In this document: positions 55,617-64,000 of the stretch, piece by piece
Position numbering within the stretch: the stretch's first letter is position 1
Layout of the letters: each line of letters begins with the position of its first letter
Source of the DNA: Azospirillum thiophilum
GTDB taxonomy: Bacteria > Pseudomonadota > Alphaproteobacteria > Azospirillales > Azospirillaceae
NCBI RefSeq assembly: GCF_001305595.1
Contig: NZ_CP012402.1
Coordinates: 889,001 to 953,000 of the forward strand
Direction of reading: 5' to 3'
Length of the DNA: 64,000 bases
Translations under genes and position numbers: made by a program
The notes under the pieces: model-generated
What the model was told of the DNA's origin: nothing
The model's input: the letters and a program-made list of their open reading frames with translations, nothing else
Databases searched by the model: none

Positions 55617-58031
55617 TCAGGCGAACGCCTCGCCGACATCGGATGGCGCAGGATCCCGAAGCTGCAGCCGGATGGTGAACAGCGCACCGCCGTTGGGCCG
55701 GTTCCGCACGCCGACCGTACCGCCATGCGCGCTCACGATGTTGCGGGTCAGATGCAGTCCCAGTCCCGCACCGGGAATGCGTCCCGTTCCGATGCCGCGG
55801 AAGTATTTCTCGAAGATGCGCTCGCGCTCGCCTTCGGGGATGCCCGGTCCCCGGTCGGCGACGGAGAAGACAGCGGAATCGCCGTCCCGCCGAAGCACGA
55901 CCTCGATCACGCTGTTCGGAGGAGAATATTTCACGGCATTTTCCATCAGGTTGGACAGCGCGATGCCGAGAAGCTGCTCGTCGCCGGTCAGATCCCACAC
56001 CCCTTCGGCCGCGACGCGGAACCGATGGTGCGGCGCGGCGGCCTGCGCCGCTTCGGCGATCCGGCTGACCAGCGCCCCGGAATCGAACAGGTTGGTGCGC
56101 AGCATCAGCCCGGCCCCCTCGATCCGGTCATCCAGCAGGCAGGCGTCGATCATGCCGTTCATGTGCCGCACCGACCGTTCGATCCGCTGCAGACGCTGTC
56201 GTGTCGCCTCGTCCTCGGCGGTCAACCCCATGTTCTGCGCGGCCGTGCTGATCACCGCCAGCGGCGTGCGGAACTCATGGCTGATCATTGCCAGGAACTG
56301 GCGCTGCGCTTCGCGGGCCGCCCGCTCCAGCGCGACGGAGGCGTCGGCGATTTCCTTCTCCTTGGTCAACTCCTGTTCCAGCTGCTTGCGGCCGGTGATG
56401 TCGTTGACGGCGAGAAGCCGGGCCGGCTGGCCCTCGTAATCGATGGGCACCATCGACACCAGCGCCCAGAACCGGTTGCCGCCGCCATCGAGCATCTCGA
56501 CTTCGGCGGTTTCCACCCGTCCTTCGCGCTCCAGCAGGTCCAGCAGCCAGTCGCGATCGCCCGGGTCATGGTAGAGATCGCTGCCCCCCAACTGGTCCCT
56601 TGCTCGCCGGTTGGCGTAGAGCGGGGTCGAGCGCACCGCATGGGCCAGGATGATGGCGAGCGGCACGGCCTCGAGCATCTGGCGAAGCTGGGTCTCACGG
56701 TCCCGCAACGCCGCATTGGCCCGATCGAGTGCCGCCGTGCGCACGGCCACCCGCTCTCCCAGCTCGGCCTCGTTGCGGCGCAGGGCGGTGACCAGGGCGC
56801 GCTGCGCCTCGTCCTTCTCCACCCGCAGCAGGCGCAGCCGCGCCGCCTTCATGGCGCCGAAGAACAGCATTTCCGCCATCGGCGCATAGACCGGCAGGTA
56901 ATAGGTGGCGTCCGTCCACGGCACGACCCCGGCATTGCGCAGCGCCGTCAGGACGTTCCCGGCGGCCAGCACCGCCCAGCCGGCGATCATGTAGCGCGCC
57001 GCGCGGTATCCGGCCAGCCAGGACTGGATGCTGGCGGCCAGCCCTGCCACCAGGATCAGCAAGGTCAGGTTGCGGGGACGCAGGATCACGTCCACCTCCA
57101 GGTCACCCTCCACGAACAGGTCATAGACGATCAGCAGCGCAAGGCCGAGGAGGACGGGCGCTCCCAGAACCGGAACGACCCAGCGGGCGCCGCGCCGCAC
57201 CGGCAGAGCCGCGAACAGGAAAGCGATGCCGAACACCCCCGAAACCACCAGCCAGACGAAGGGATTCTGGCCACCGATCGGCAGATGCCGCCCCCATACC
57301 AGCGCATCGAGTCCGTTCATCGCCAGGATGTGCCCAGCGGTCGCGAAAGCCGACACGCCATAGAAGGCGAGCGACAGGCTGGGAAGCGCCACCGCCAGCA
57401 CCACCGCGCTGCCGCCCAGCAGCAGGACCACGGTGACCAGGGCGGCATGGATCAGATTCTCGATCTGCTCGGTCCGTATCAGGGCGGCAGGCCGCCACAG
57501 GTCGAGCGGCACGGCCATCGACCCGCTGGTGATGCTGCGGAACCACAGGGTGTGATGCCCGGCCGGCAGATCGATGAGCGCGGCGTTCCGGCGCAGCGGC
57601 AGCGACCGCGGCTCATGGTCGCCCAGAACGGCGATCGGCTCGGATGCCGCGTTCCAGGATCCCCACACCTCCATCCGGTCGAAATTGGGGACGGCCAACG
57701 TGAGGACGTGCCGCCCGCCCCCCTGCGGGGCGACATCGATGCCGGTGCGCAGCCACAAGGCGTCGCTGGTGATGCCGAGGCTGTAATCCTGCGACAATGG
57801 AGCGGACGGGGTGAACGGGTCGGCATCCTGAAGATTGCGCAAATCGTCGATGGACAGGCTGCGGCCGGGATCGCGCAGCATGGCAAAGTCCGACAATTCC
57901 ACGCGGTCGCGCCCGTCGACCAGAACGGCGTCCGCCCGCACCGCCGCAGCGGACAGCGCCAGCCACAGGACGGCCCACAGCACGGCCCACAGGGCCAGCC
58001 GCCCGCCTGTCGCGATCCGGCATCGGATCAT
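55617..58031 (-). CDS. Hybrid-sensing histidine kinase with 7TMR-DISM, PAS and HisKA-HATPase domains
   Basis: 804 aa. Signal-like first helix, a periplasmic 7TMR-DISMED2 beta-sandwich (about residues 35-185, SITSGSMAVPLDLW at its end), seven transmembrane segments (about 195-395), a coiled coil, a PAS domain (about 430-540), HisKA with the phospho-His in MISHEFRTPL near residue 575, and HATPase with N-box LMENAVKYSP, G1 VADRGPGIPEG and G2 GAGLGLHL. DISM modules sense carbohydrate-like ligands. The start overlaps the stop of the TPR-glycosyltransferase gene as ATGA. Confidence 0.9.
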   Translation of the reverse strand: MIRCRIATGGRLALWAVLWAVLWLALSAAAVRADAVLVDGRDRVELSDFAMLRDPGRSLSIDDLRNLQDADPFTPSAPLSQDYSLGITSDALWLRTGIDVAPQGGGRHVLTLAVPNFDRMEVWGSWNAASEPIAVLGDHEPRSLPLRRNAALIDLPAGHHTLWFRSITSGSMAVPLDLWRPAALIRTEQIENLIHAALVTVVLLLGGSAVVLAVALPSLSLAFYGVSAFATAGHILAMNGLDALVWGRHLPIGGQNPFVWLVVSGVFGIAFLFAALPVRRGARWVVPVLGAPVLLGLALLIVYDLFVEGDLEVDVILRPRNLTLLILVAGLAASIQSWLAGYRAARYMIAGWAVLAAGNVLTALRNAGVVPWTDATYYLPVYAPMAEMLFFGAMKAARLRLLRVEKDEAQRALVTALRRNEAELGERVAVRTAALDRANAALRDRETQLRQMLEAVPLAIILAHAVRSTPLYANRRARDQLGGSDLYHDPGDRDWLLDLLEREGRVETAEVEMLDGGGNRFWALVSMVPIDYEGQPARLLAVNDITGRKQLEQELTKEKEIADASVALERAAREAQRQFLAMISHEFRTPLAVISTAAQNMGLTAEDEATRQRLQRIERSVRHMNGMIDACLLDDRIEGAGLMLRTNLFDSGALVSRIAEAAQAAAPHHRFRVAAEGVWDLTGDEQLLGIALSNLMENAVKYSPPNSVIEVVLRRDGDSAVFSVADRGPGIPEGERERIFEKYFRGIGTGRIPGAGLGLHLTRNIVSAHGGTVGVRNRPNGGALFTIRLQLRDPAPSDVGEAFA

Positions 58032-59215
58032 CCGCGCCGTCCCCCTCCCAGTCCGCGCAGGGTCCCGGCGATGTCCCGGATCACGCTGTCCCAGTCGCCG
58101 CGCGCCGGCTGCCGGAACAGACGAACCGTCGGATACCAGGGGGTGTCGTCCCGCTCCAGCAGCCAGCGCCAGTCCGGCACATGGGGCAGCATCACCCAGG
58201 CCGGCCGGCCGAGCGCGCCCGCCAGATGGACCGGGGCGCTGTCGACCGAAACCAGCAGGTCAGCATGGGTCAGAATGGCGGCGGTGTCCTCGAAATCGGC
58301 GATCGCGTCGGACAGGCGTTCGATCCGCATTCCCGGCGGCGGAGAAGACGCCTGGTCTGCGGCAGGCCCCTTTTGCAGCGCGAGAAAGGTTGCGCCGGTC
58401 TGTGCCAGCGGTGCCAGCCGCTCCAGCGACATCGACCGGTTCGCGTCGTTGAGGTGGGTCGGGCGACCGGCCCACACCAGCCCGACCAGCGGGCGCGGCA
58501 GGGATTTGAGCCGCCTGCCCCACCGCTTCACCCGTGCCGGATCGGGGGTCAGATAGGGGGTCCAGCCCCGGTCCTGGTTGGGCAGGTCGGACAACTGCAA
58601 CCCCATCGCCATCGGCAGGCTCATCATTTCGCAATGGGCGTCGAAGGGCGGCGGCAGGACGCCGCGCAGCACGAGCGCATCGGCCCCACCCCAATCCATG
58701 CCTTTCAGGCGGCGTGCGAAGCTGACCTGCTCGTGGTTGATCTGGAGAACGATGCGCGCCTGGCTGCGCCGCTTGGCCCAGGCAACCATGCGCAGGAACT
58801 GGAAGGTGTCGCCATAGCCCTGCTCGTCGTGGATCAGCAGCGTCCTGTCCGGGATCGGCCGACCGTCCCAGCGCGGGCGCTGCACCTTGCGTTCGAGCGG
58901 CATGGTGTGGACCATGTTGTAGCGGTAGCGGTATTCCCGCCAGCCACGCTCGAAATCCCCCAGCAGCAGCAGCAGTTCCGCCAGCTCGAAACGGATCGTC
59001 AGGTTGCCGGGCAGACGGTCGACCATCAGCGTGTAGACCTTCAGCGATTCGGTCACACGGCCCTGGACACGGAGCGTTACGGCCAGCAGATGCCACAGGC
59101 TGACGGCACCGCCGCCGGCCGCCAGCGCCTGCCGGGCACAGCGCTCGGCCTCCTCCGGCCGGCCGGCCGCCAGATGGGCATGACCCTGCGCTTCCAGCTC
59201 TGCCGCACCGCTCAT
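58028..59215 (-). CDS. TPR protein with GT9/GT41-like glycosyltransferase domain
   Basis: 395 aa. N-terminal TPR helices (about residues 5-110; EEAERCARQALAAGG, LRVQGRVTESLKVYTLM) followed by a GT-B-type C-terminal domain: TLLIHDEQGYGDTFQFLRMV, GLVWAGRPTHLNDANRSM, and ILTHADLLVSVDSAPVHLAGALGRPAW, which resembles the nucleotide-sugar site of heptosyl- and O-GlcNAc-type transferases. It may glycosylate proteins or envelope glycans; a link to the nearby autotransporter is speculation. Coupled by ATGA overlaps to both neighbours. Confidence 0.8.
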   Translation of the reverse strand: MSGAAELEAQGHAHLAAGRPEEAERCARQALAAGGGAVSLWHLLAVTLRVQGRVTESLKVYTLMVDRLPGNLTIRFELAELLLLLGDFERGWREYRYRYNMVHTMPLERKVQRPRWDGRPIPDRTLLIHDEQGYGDTFQFLRMVAWAKRRSQARIVLQINHEQVSFARRLKGMDWGGADALVLRGVLPPPFDAHCEMMSLPMAMGLQLSDLPNQDRGWTPYLTPDPARVKRWGRRLKSLPRPLVGLVWAGRPTHLNDANRSMSLERLAPLAQTGATFLALQKGPAADQASSPPPGMRIERLSDAIADFEDTAAILTHADLLVSVDSAPVHLAGALGRPAWVMLPHVPDWRWLLERDDTPWYPTVRLFRQPARGDWDSVIRDIAGTLRGLGGGRRG

Positions 59216-60285
59216 GGCGAACGGCGCTCCCCGGTTTCGGCAAGCGCGGTCCGGGCGGCATCCCCCGCCGGCCCGCCAAGCGCCGCCGCCCGCCTCAAGG
59301 TCTTGCGACCTCCGTCCGGCCCTGCTGCGGCGTTCGGGAGGTGGCCAAGGACGAGGTGGGCATCGGCATCCGCCGGATGGAGGATCAGCGCCCGCCGCGC
59401 TTCGGCCGACGCCTCGTCGGTGCGGCCCAGTTGCGCCAGCGCCCTGGCCCGCCCGGTCGGCAGTCCGGGATGATGAGGGGCGAAGTCGCGCAGGGCCTCC
59501 AGCCAGTCCAGCGCCTCGTTCCAGCGCCCGCGTGCGCCCTCCAGCGCCGAGGCGTTGATGTAGGCATCGCCCAGATGGGGGGCGAGATCGACAGCCCGCC
59601 GCAGCAGGGCCATGCCCTCGTCCGGCCGCCCGGCGGCGGCGGTCAGGCTGCCCAGGTTGCTGCAGGCGTCGGGATAATGCGGATTGAGGACCAGCGCCGC
59701 GTCATAACGGGCGGCGGCTTCGGGAAACCGGTTCTGCAGGCGCAGGGTATTGCCCAGATTATTGTGACCTTCCGCAAAATCGGGTGCCAACGCCAACACG
59801 CGTTGCAGGCAGCGCGCGCTGTCCGCAAGCTTGCCGGCCTGCTGGAGAATGATACCCAGGTTGCTCCAGGCGCCGTCAAGCGTCCGGTCCGTGGCCACCG
59901 CGCGCCGCCCTGCCCGTTCCGCCTCCGCCAGCCGACCGCAGCGCCGGCAGAGTTCGGCCAGATTGCTGGCATACATGGCGGGTGCTCCGGGCACCGCGAC
60001 GGCTTGCGTCAGCAGATCGATGGCCAGATCGATCCGGCCCGCACCGTGAGCGATCAGCCCCAGCAGATGCAGCGCATCGCATTGGCCCGGCCAGACCGCC
60101 AGCACCTCGCGGCACAGGATTTCCGCCTCCTGACCCTGTCCCGCCTGCCAGTGGCGATAGGCGAGGTCGATGGCGGTCTCCACGGGTATGACCTGTGGTT
60201 GTGGCGCCGCGCCGCGGCCGCCCACCGCTCTGCCCGCTGCTCCGCCGCGCGCCGCCCTGCCCGGCTTGCTGGTCTTTCGTGCCAT
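59212..60285 (-). CDS. Tetratricopeptide repeat protein
   Basis: 357 aa, about seven TPR units between residues 35 and 310 (e.g. AWSNLGIILQQAGKLADSAR, GHNNLGNTLRLQNRFPEAAA, ACSNLGSLTAAAGRPDEGMA). The first 30 residues are basic and Gly/Ala-rich; no clear signal peptide. Acts as a protein-binding scaffold; partner probably the TPR-glycosyltransferase encoded immediately downstream with a 4-bp overlap. No enzymatic motif seen. Confidence 0.85.
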   Translation of the reverse strand: MARKTSKPGRAARGGAAGRAVGGRGAAPQPQVIPVETAIDLAYRHWQAGQGQEAEILCREVLAVWPGQCDALHLLGLIAHGAGRIDLAIDLLTQAVAVPGAPAMYASNLAELCRRCGRLAEAERAGRRAVATDRTLDGAWSNLGIILQQAGKLADSARCLQRVLALAPDFAEGHNNLGNTLRLQNRFPEAAARYDAALVLNPHYPDACSNLGSLTAAAGRPDEGMALLRRAVDLAPHLGDAYINASALEGARGRWNEALDWLEALRDFAPHHPGLPTGRARALAQLGRTDEASAEARRALILHPADADAHLVLGHLPNAAAGPDGGRKTLRRAAALGGPAGDAARTALAETGERRSP

Positions 60286-60292
60286 GGCCGCC

Positions 60293-60799
60293 CTATTTCC
60301 TCAGCTGCTTCAGGGCGGCATCCACCCCCTTCAGCGATACGGGGATGTCCAGGGCGTTCCGGTCGGCACCGACGAAGCGCATGGTCATCCGGGCGCCGCG
60401 CCGGATCTGATCCAGCGTCGGCTGGTCCATGTCCACCACCGCCCGGCAGCCGCCGGGCTGGCAGCTCTCGAACGGCAGCGTGACCGGCTTGCCGGCGTCG
60501 ACCGACATCCCCAGGCCCGGCCCCAACAGCACGCCGATCGGCACCGTCACGATCATCCGGGGGCGGTTCTCCGGTCCGAAATAGCCGAGCCGGATGTTCA
60601 GCAGGATGGTGTTCGCCGGCATCGCCACGGCGTACTGCTCGACATAGCAGACCTCCCGGTCAGCATCCTTCACGCATTGCCTGCTCCACAAGGGGGCAGA
60701 GGCGGCGTCCTCCGCCCCCGGCTTCCCCTGCGCAAAGGCGGTGCTTCCGGCGATGACCAGCAAGCCGACAAGTCCGGCGCCCTTCAGGATGTTCATCAC
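60293..60799 (-). CDS. Invasion-associated locus B (IalB) family exported protein
   Basis: 168 aa. Sec signal peptide (NILKGAGLVGLLVIAGSTAFA, cleavage after AFA near residue 23). The mature domain has the IalB pattern WSRQCVKDADREVCYVEQ with paired Cys, VTVPIGVLLGPGLGMSVD and FESCQPGGCRAVVDMD with a second Cys pair. Function is poorly known; named for Bartonella invasion but widespread in non-pathogenic alphaproteobacteria. GTG 60799 and ATG 60796 are both possible starts. The TPR gene follows 8 bp after its stop, so it heads the operon. Confidence 0.87.
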   Translation of the reverse strand: MMNILKGAGLVGLLVIAGSTAFAQGKPGAEDAASAPLWSRQCVKDADREVCYVEQYAVAMPANTILLNIRLGYFGPENRPRMIVTVPIGVLLGPGLGMSVDAGKPVTLPFESCQPGGCRAVVDMDQPTLDQIRRGARMTMRFVGADRNALDIPVSLKGVDAALKQLRK

Positions 60800-61086
60800 A
60801 ACTCCACGGAAATTCGCACAGGATTTTTGACTTTCTCTGAGAAAGAGAGAAATCTTTCAAAATCTTTCAGACTGTTTCAGTGTATTACCGTCATTGTAAA
60901 TAAGAAGTTAAAGAATTTTTCTGCGCCACTACTAACATGTTTATCGACAAACTCTCCAATTGATTCGGATTGTCGGAATTTATTGCTGGAAATCCGACGC
61001 AGACATCGAATAAAAGCGAATGGCACCCGCCTTTCAATGACGCATCTGCAATCAGAGGTCACAGACTCAAGCCTATCGGTGTGTTC

Positions 61087-61185
61087 ATGACAGAAACCTC
61101 ATTCCGGTGGACGCGCGATATCGCGGCGGCCATTCGCAAGAGCTTCACGAACCGTCCGCTCAGCGGCCGCGACCGGCACGGCTGA
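61087..61185 (+). CDS. Possible 32-aa small protein
   Basis: Short frame from ATG 61087 to TGA 61185: begins MTETSFRWTRDIAAAIRKSF, amphipathic and basic. An upstream in-frame TTG at 60970 would extend it to 71 aa. No clear ribosome site and no known family. A hairpin starts 5 bp after the stop. It could be a small regulatory or leader peptide for the autotransporter, or nothing. Confidence 0.25.
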   Translation: MTETSFRWTRDIAAAIRKSFTNRPLSGRDRHG

Positions 61186-61189
61186 GTCT

Positions 61190-61214
61190 GGGCGCCGGCG
61201 GCAAGTCGGCGCCC
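61190..61214 (+). terminator. Hairpin GGGCGCC/GGCGCCC upstream of the autotransporter gene
   Basis: Seven-bp perfect stem (61190-61196 and 61208-61214) with an 11-base loop, followed by a pyrimidine-rich CTTCGTCATTCCTTC. Placed between the possible small ORF and the autotransporter start, it might terminate or attenuate transcription. No U-run, so moderate confidence only. Confidence 0.4.
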
Positions 61215-61342
61215 TTCGTCATTCCTTCATCGTCCGCGCCCGCTCACGCACCGAGCGGGTTCTTCCGTCGCGTCCTCCCCGGGGGGACGGACTGCCGTGT
61301 CGTTGCCCGATGTCAAGACTCCGAAGCACGAAAGCCACGCCC

Positions 61343-64000
61343 ATGACGTCCTCCGTTCCCGCGCACAGGCATGCCACCCTCCGCCGGACGCTTCTGACCG
61401 GAGCCTCCCTGATCGTCATGCTCGGCGTCCTCGGGCCGATGGCGACGTCCCCGGCCGCGGCGCAGAGCACCGCCACCGTCTCGTCCAGCCTCAGCGCGAC
61501 CCAGACGGTCACGTCCGGCAACAGCCTGTCGATCACCTCAAGCGGAACCATCGCGCAACCATCGGGAGGTGCGGTGCTCGCCGCCGGGACGGTCGGGTCG
61601 ATCGTGAACTTCGGATACCTGTCGGGAGCCTATGGCGTGACCGTCGTCTCCGGAGCGACGGTCGGTACGATCGACAACAGCGGATACATCAACAGCACGA
61701 ACCGCTCGATCTTCGTCTCCGGCGGCACGGTGATGAGCGGCACCATCGGCACGGTCAGCAATTCCGGCACGATTTCTACTTTCAGCGATGGTATCTACGT
61801 CAGCGGCGTCGTCAGCATCGGGACGATCACGAACACAGGAACCATCCTGGCGCCAAGCGGCACGTCCTTCCGTTTCGTCACGAGTGCCGGCAGTTCCATC
61901 GGCGCGGTCGTGAATGCAGGCGTGACCAGCGGCGCGAATGCACTAATGTCCCTGTCGGGCGGAACGATCGGGTCGTTCACCAACAGCGGCACCTTCGCCC
62001 CCAACTCCTCGTCCAGCACCTTCGCGGTCGGCATCAGCGGCGCGGACGCCGCGATCACGTCGTTCACCAACACCGGCACAATCGTGGCCGGCGCCGCCAT
62101 CGGGCTCACCACCGGGGCGATCGGCACGCTGATCAACAGCGGCCTGATCCAAGGCTCATTCAGCGGCGGCCAATCGGTCTATGTCAGCGCCAACGGCACC
62201 CTGACATCGATCGCCAACACCGGCACGCTCGCCGGCAACATCAACAATGCCAGCACGCGCGCCTTGACCATCACCGGCGGAACGGGGACGGTCTATGGCT
62301 CCTTGCTCGGCCGCATTGGCATCGGTTCCGTCGGCACCATCACGTCCACCGGCGACCTGACCCTGGCCGGCAACACATTCCTGAACAACAACATCTCCGT
62401 CAATTCCGGGACGGGCACGGTCACCAACACCGGCACCCTGTACACCGAGCGCGCAACGACGATCACCGGTACCTACAACCAGGGTTCAGCGACGCTCATC
62501 GTCGGCGTCACCAACAGCTCGACCTATGGCGCGCTATCGGTCAGCGGCGCGGCGACTCTGACCAACGGCTCCATCGTCATGGAGGCGGCACGCACGACCT
62601 TGGCGGGAAGCCCAACCCTGGCGAGCGGTACCTATACCATCGTCAGCGCCTCGAGCGTCGGCACAGACTATACCGGCGTCAGCGTGACGGCACCGGGCTT
62701 CGACGGAACCGTCGCCAGCAACACCACCATCAGTGGAACCCTGAACCAGTTGCTGGTGACGCTTACGCCGACCAGCAGGCTCTACTGGGACGGCGATACC
62801 GGGGGCAATACCGGCAACGCCACGGTGGATGGCGGCAGTGGAACCTGGAGCAGCGCCTCCACCAACTGGACGAAGGCCGACGGCTCAACCAACGGCATCC
62901 TGTCCGGCGCCACCATCACCCCGTTCTTCCAGGGCACGGCGGGAACCGTCGACGTTTCGGGGTCGGTGACGGCGGCGGGGATGACCTTCGCGACCGACGG
63001 CTATCTGCTCACCGGCGGCACCATCCGCCTGACCGCGTCGCCCTCCACCATCACCACCGACAGCGGGGTCGGCGCGACGATCGCGTCGAGCCTCACCGGC
63101 TCGGGTGCGCTGTACAAGGATGGGGCCGGTTCCCTGCTGCTTTCGGGTACGAACAGCTTCAGCGGCGCCACCACCATCGCCGGCGGCACGCTGACGGCTG
63201 CCGGCGGCGCGGCGCTCCCGGATTCGGCGGCGGTGACGGTCGACACCGGCGCCGCCTTCCAACTCGCCGCCAGCGAGACCATCGGCGCGCTGTCCGGCGC
63301 CGGCAACATCCTGCTCGGCGCGAACACCCTGACGGTCGGCGGCTTCGCCGGCACCACCATCACCGGGTCGATCTCCGGCACGGGCGGCAAGCTGGTGAAG
63401 ACCTCCAGCACCACGCTGACGCTTGCAGGAAGCAACGACTACAGCGGCGGCACCGACATCACCGCCGGCACGCTGTCAGCGGCCAGCGCCCTGCCATCGA
63501 CCGGCGCCGTGGCCGTCAGCTCCGGCGCAGCGCTGAAGATCGACGTCAGCCAGACCATCAGCGCGCTGTCCGGCGCGGGCAACGTCCTGCTCGGCAGCAA
63601 CACCCTGACCGCGGGCGACGCCACCGACACCAGCCTGTCGGGCACGATTTCCGGCACCGGCGGCTTCGTCAAGGCAGGCAGCGGCATGCTGACCCTGGCG
63701 GGCAACAGCAGCTTCACCGGCGGCACCAGCATCACCGCCGGCACCCTGCATGTGACCGGCACCATCGGCGCCGTCTCCATCGCATCGGGCGCGACGCTGA
63801 GCGGCACCGGCACGGTCGGGGCGATCGTCAACAGCGGCACGGTCGCGCTCGGCGGTTCCACGCTGACGGTCAACGGCAACATGACCGGCACCGGCGCCAT
63901 CACCGTCACCATTGGCCCGTCCGGTTCCGGCTACATCGTCAACACCACCAACACCGCCAACTATGCGCCCGGCGCCGGCACCGTCACCATCACACCCTCG
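61343..64000 (+). CDS. Autotransporter-type repeat-rich surface protein, 3' end outside window
   Basis: At least 886 residues, open to the window end. Signal sequence: basic start (RHATLRRTLLTG), hydrophobic core, cleavage after PAAAQ near residue 43. Residues ~45-430 consist of short Ser/Thr/Gly/Asn beta-helix repeats of the SGTIGTVSNSGTI kind. From about residue 584 there are three passenger-associated transport repeats about 92 residues apart (KDGAGSLLLSGTNSFSGATT; TSSTTLTLAGSNDYSGGTDI; AGSGMLTLAGNSSFTGGTSI), with strong similarity also at DNA level. This predicts a secreted beta-helix passenger; the C-terminal beta-barrel should lie beyond the window. Likely adhesin-like; no enzymatic motif. 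The start is supported by the signal peptide rather than by a ribosome site. Confidence 0.85.
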   Translation, partial: MTSSVPAHRHATLRRTLLTGASLIVMLGVLGPMATSPAAAQSTATVSSSLSATQTVTSGNSLSITSSGTIAQPSGGAVLAAGTVGSIVNFGYLSGAYGVTVVSGATVGTIDNSGYINSTNRSIFVSGGTVMSGTIGTVSNSGTISTFSDGIYVSGVVSIGTITNTGTILAPSGTSFRFVTSAGSSIGAVVNAGVTSGANALMSLSGGTIGSFTNSGTFAPNSSSSTFAVGISGADAAITSFTNTGTIVAGAAIGLTTGAIGTLINSGLIQGSFSGGQSVYVSANGTLTSIANTGTLAGNINNASTRALTITGGTGTVYGSLLGRIGIGSVGTITSTGDLTLAGNTFLNNNISVNSGTGTVTNTGTLYTERATTITGTYNQGSATLIVGVTNSSTYGALSVSGAATLTNGSIVMEAARTTLAGSPTLASGTYTIVSASSVGTDYTGVSVTAPGFDGTVASNTTISGTLNQLLVTLTPTSRLYWDGDTGGNTGNATVDGGSGTWSSASTNWTKADGSTNGILSGATITPFFQGTAGTVDVSGSVTAAGMTFATDGYLLTGGTIRLTASPSTITTDSGVGATIASSLTGSGALYKDGAGSLLLSGTNSFSGATTIAGGTLTAAGGAALPDSAAVTVDTGAAFQLAASETIGALSGAGNILLGANTLTVGGFAGTTITGSISGTGGKLVKTSSTTLTLAGSNDYSGGTDITAGTLSAASALPSTGAVAVSSGAALKIDVSQTISALSGAGNVLLGSNTLTAGDATDTSLSGTISGTGGFVKAGSGMLTLAGNSSFTGGTSITAGTLHVTGTIGAVSIASGATLSGTGTVGAIVNSGTVALGGSTLTVNGNMTGTGAITVTIGPSGSGYIVNTTNTANYAPGAGTVTITPS

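Larger units (their letters stand above)
60800..61342. promoter_or_regulatory. AT-rich divergent region between ialB-like operon and autotransporter gene
   Basis: 543 bp. From about 60805 to 61020 the base composition is strikingly AT-rich compared with the rest of the window, suggesting promoters for both directions or foreign DNA. A palindrome CTTTCTC-T-GAGAAAG lies at 60831-60845. A possible small gene and a hairpin (listed separately) fall in the right half. The overlapping frame 61107-61346 is basic, Pro/Ser-rich and unlike a real protein. Confidence 0.5.

Noticed and set aside
61107..61346. 79-aa frame whose stop overlaps the autotransporter ATG
   Set aside because: The translation is basic, Pro/Ser-rich and without a ribosome site; the overlap with ATGA appears accidental.
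61500..63950. Repetitive sequence considered as a CRISPR or satellite array
   Set aside because: The repeats are degenerate, in frame and encode beta-helix units; there are no constant repeats with unique spacers.

Overview
The window reads as a dense, high-GC chromosome or megaplasmid segment of an alphaproteobacterium, most likely an Azospirillum-like member of the Rhodospirillales. This rests on strong G/C third-position bias, short intergenic gaps, many ATGA start/stop overlaps, Tat-exported solute-binding proteins, an IalB-family protein and the abundance of ABC uptake operons with FCD-GntR, ROK, MocR and Lrp regulators. Taxonomy is inferred from gene content only. I saw no rRNA, tRNA, CRISPR array or transposase.

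Layout. 1-3.5 kb: a PotD/PotA-like ABC import operon (minus strand, cut by the window edge), a divergent GntR/FCD regulator with two matching palindromes around its promoter, and a HAD phosphatase. 3.5-9.5 kb: an amino-sugar PTS locus, nagA and a IIC-IIB permease on the minus strand, diverging from a IIA-HPr-EI fusion. 9.6-14.3 kb: a minus-strand group of poorly understood small-molecule genes (DoxX, YtcJ-like amidohydrolase, XapX, YcaC-like hydrolase, Tat-exported alpha/beta hydrolase). 14.4-21.9 kb: a sugar ABC operon (RbsB/RbsC/RbsA-like) with a sugar isomerase and a Gfo/Idh dehydrogenase, controlled by a divergent ROK repressor and containing a REP-like inverted repeat. 21.9-27.9 kb: a chemoreceptor, a DUF6502-DUF5666 pair and an orphan membrane protein resembling only the transmembrane half of a type I secretion ABC transporter.

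27.9-41.4 kb is a complete ectoine/hydroxyectoine uptake and catabolism locus: transaminase and aldehyde dehydrogenase plus Lrp/AsnC regulator to the left, then enuR, ehuA, ehuC, ehuD, eutA, eutB, eutC, doeA (eutD), doeB (eutE) and finally ehuB, which sits last here. 41.4-53.7 kb is a second osmolyte-like catabolic block on the minus strand: flavin reductase, aldehyde dehydrogenase, luciferase-like monooxygenase and alpha/beta hydrolase, followed by CMD, NIPSNAP, a ProVWX betaine-type importer, an AA_synth (DUF1185) protein, an MFS permease and a PucR-type regulator. The first four enzymes match the class composition of the trigonelline (N-methylnicotinate) pathway TgnA-D, and the importer type fits a betaine; this is the most attractive hypothesis in the window.

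53.7-64 kb: an orphan molybdate-binding-like protein, a translationally coupled operon of IalB-like protein, TPR protein, TPR-glycosyltransferase-like protein, 7TM-DISM histidine kinase and OmpR-type regulator, and, divergent across an AT-rich gap, the start of a very large repeat-rich autotransporter-type surface protein that runs off the window.
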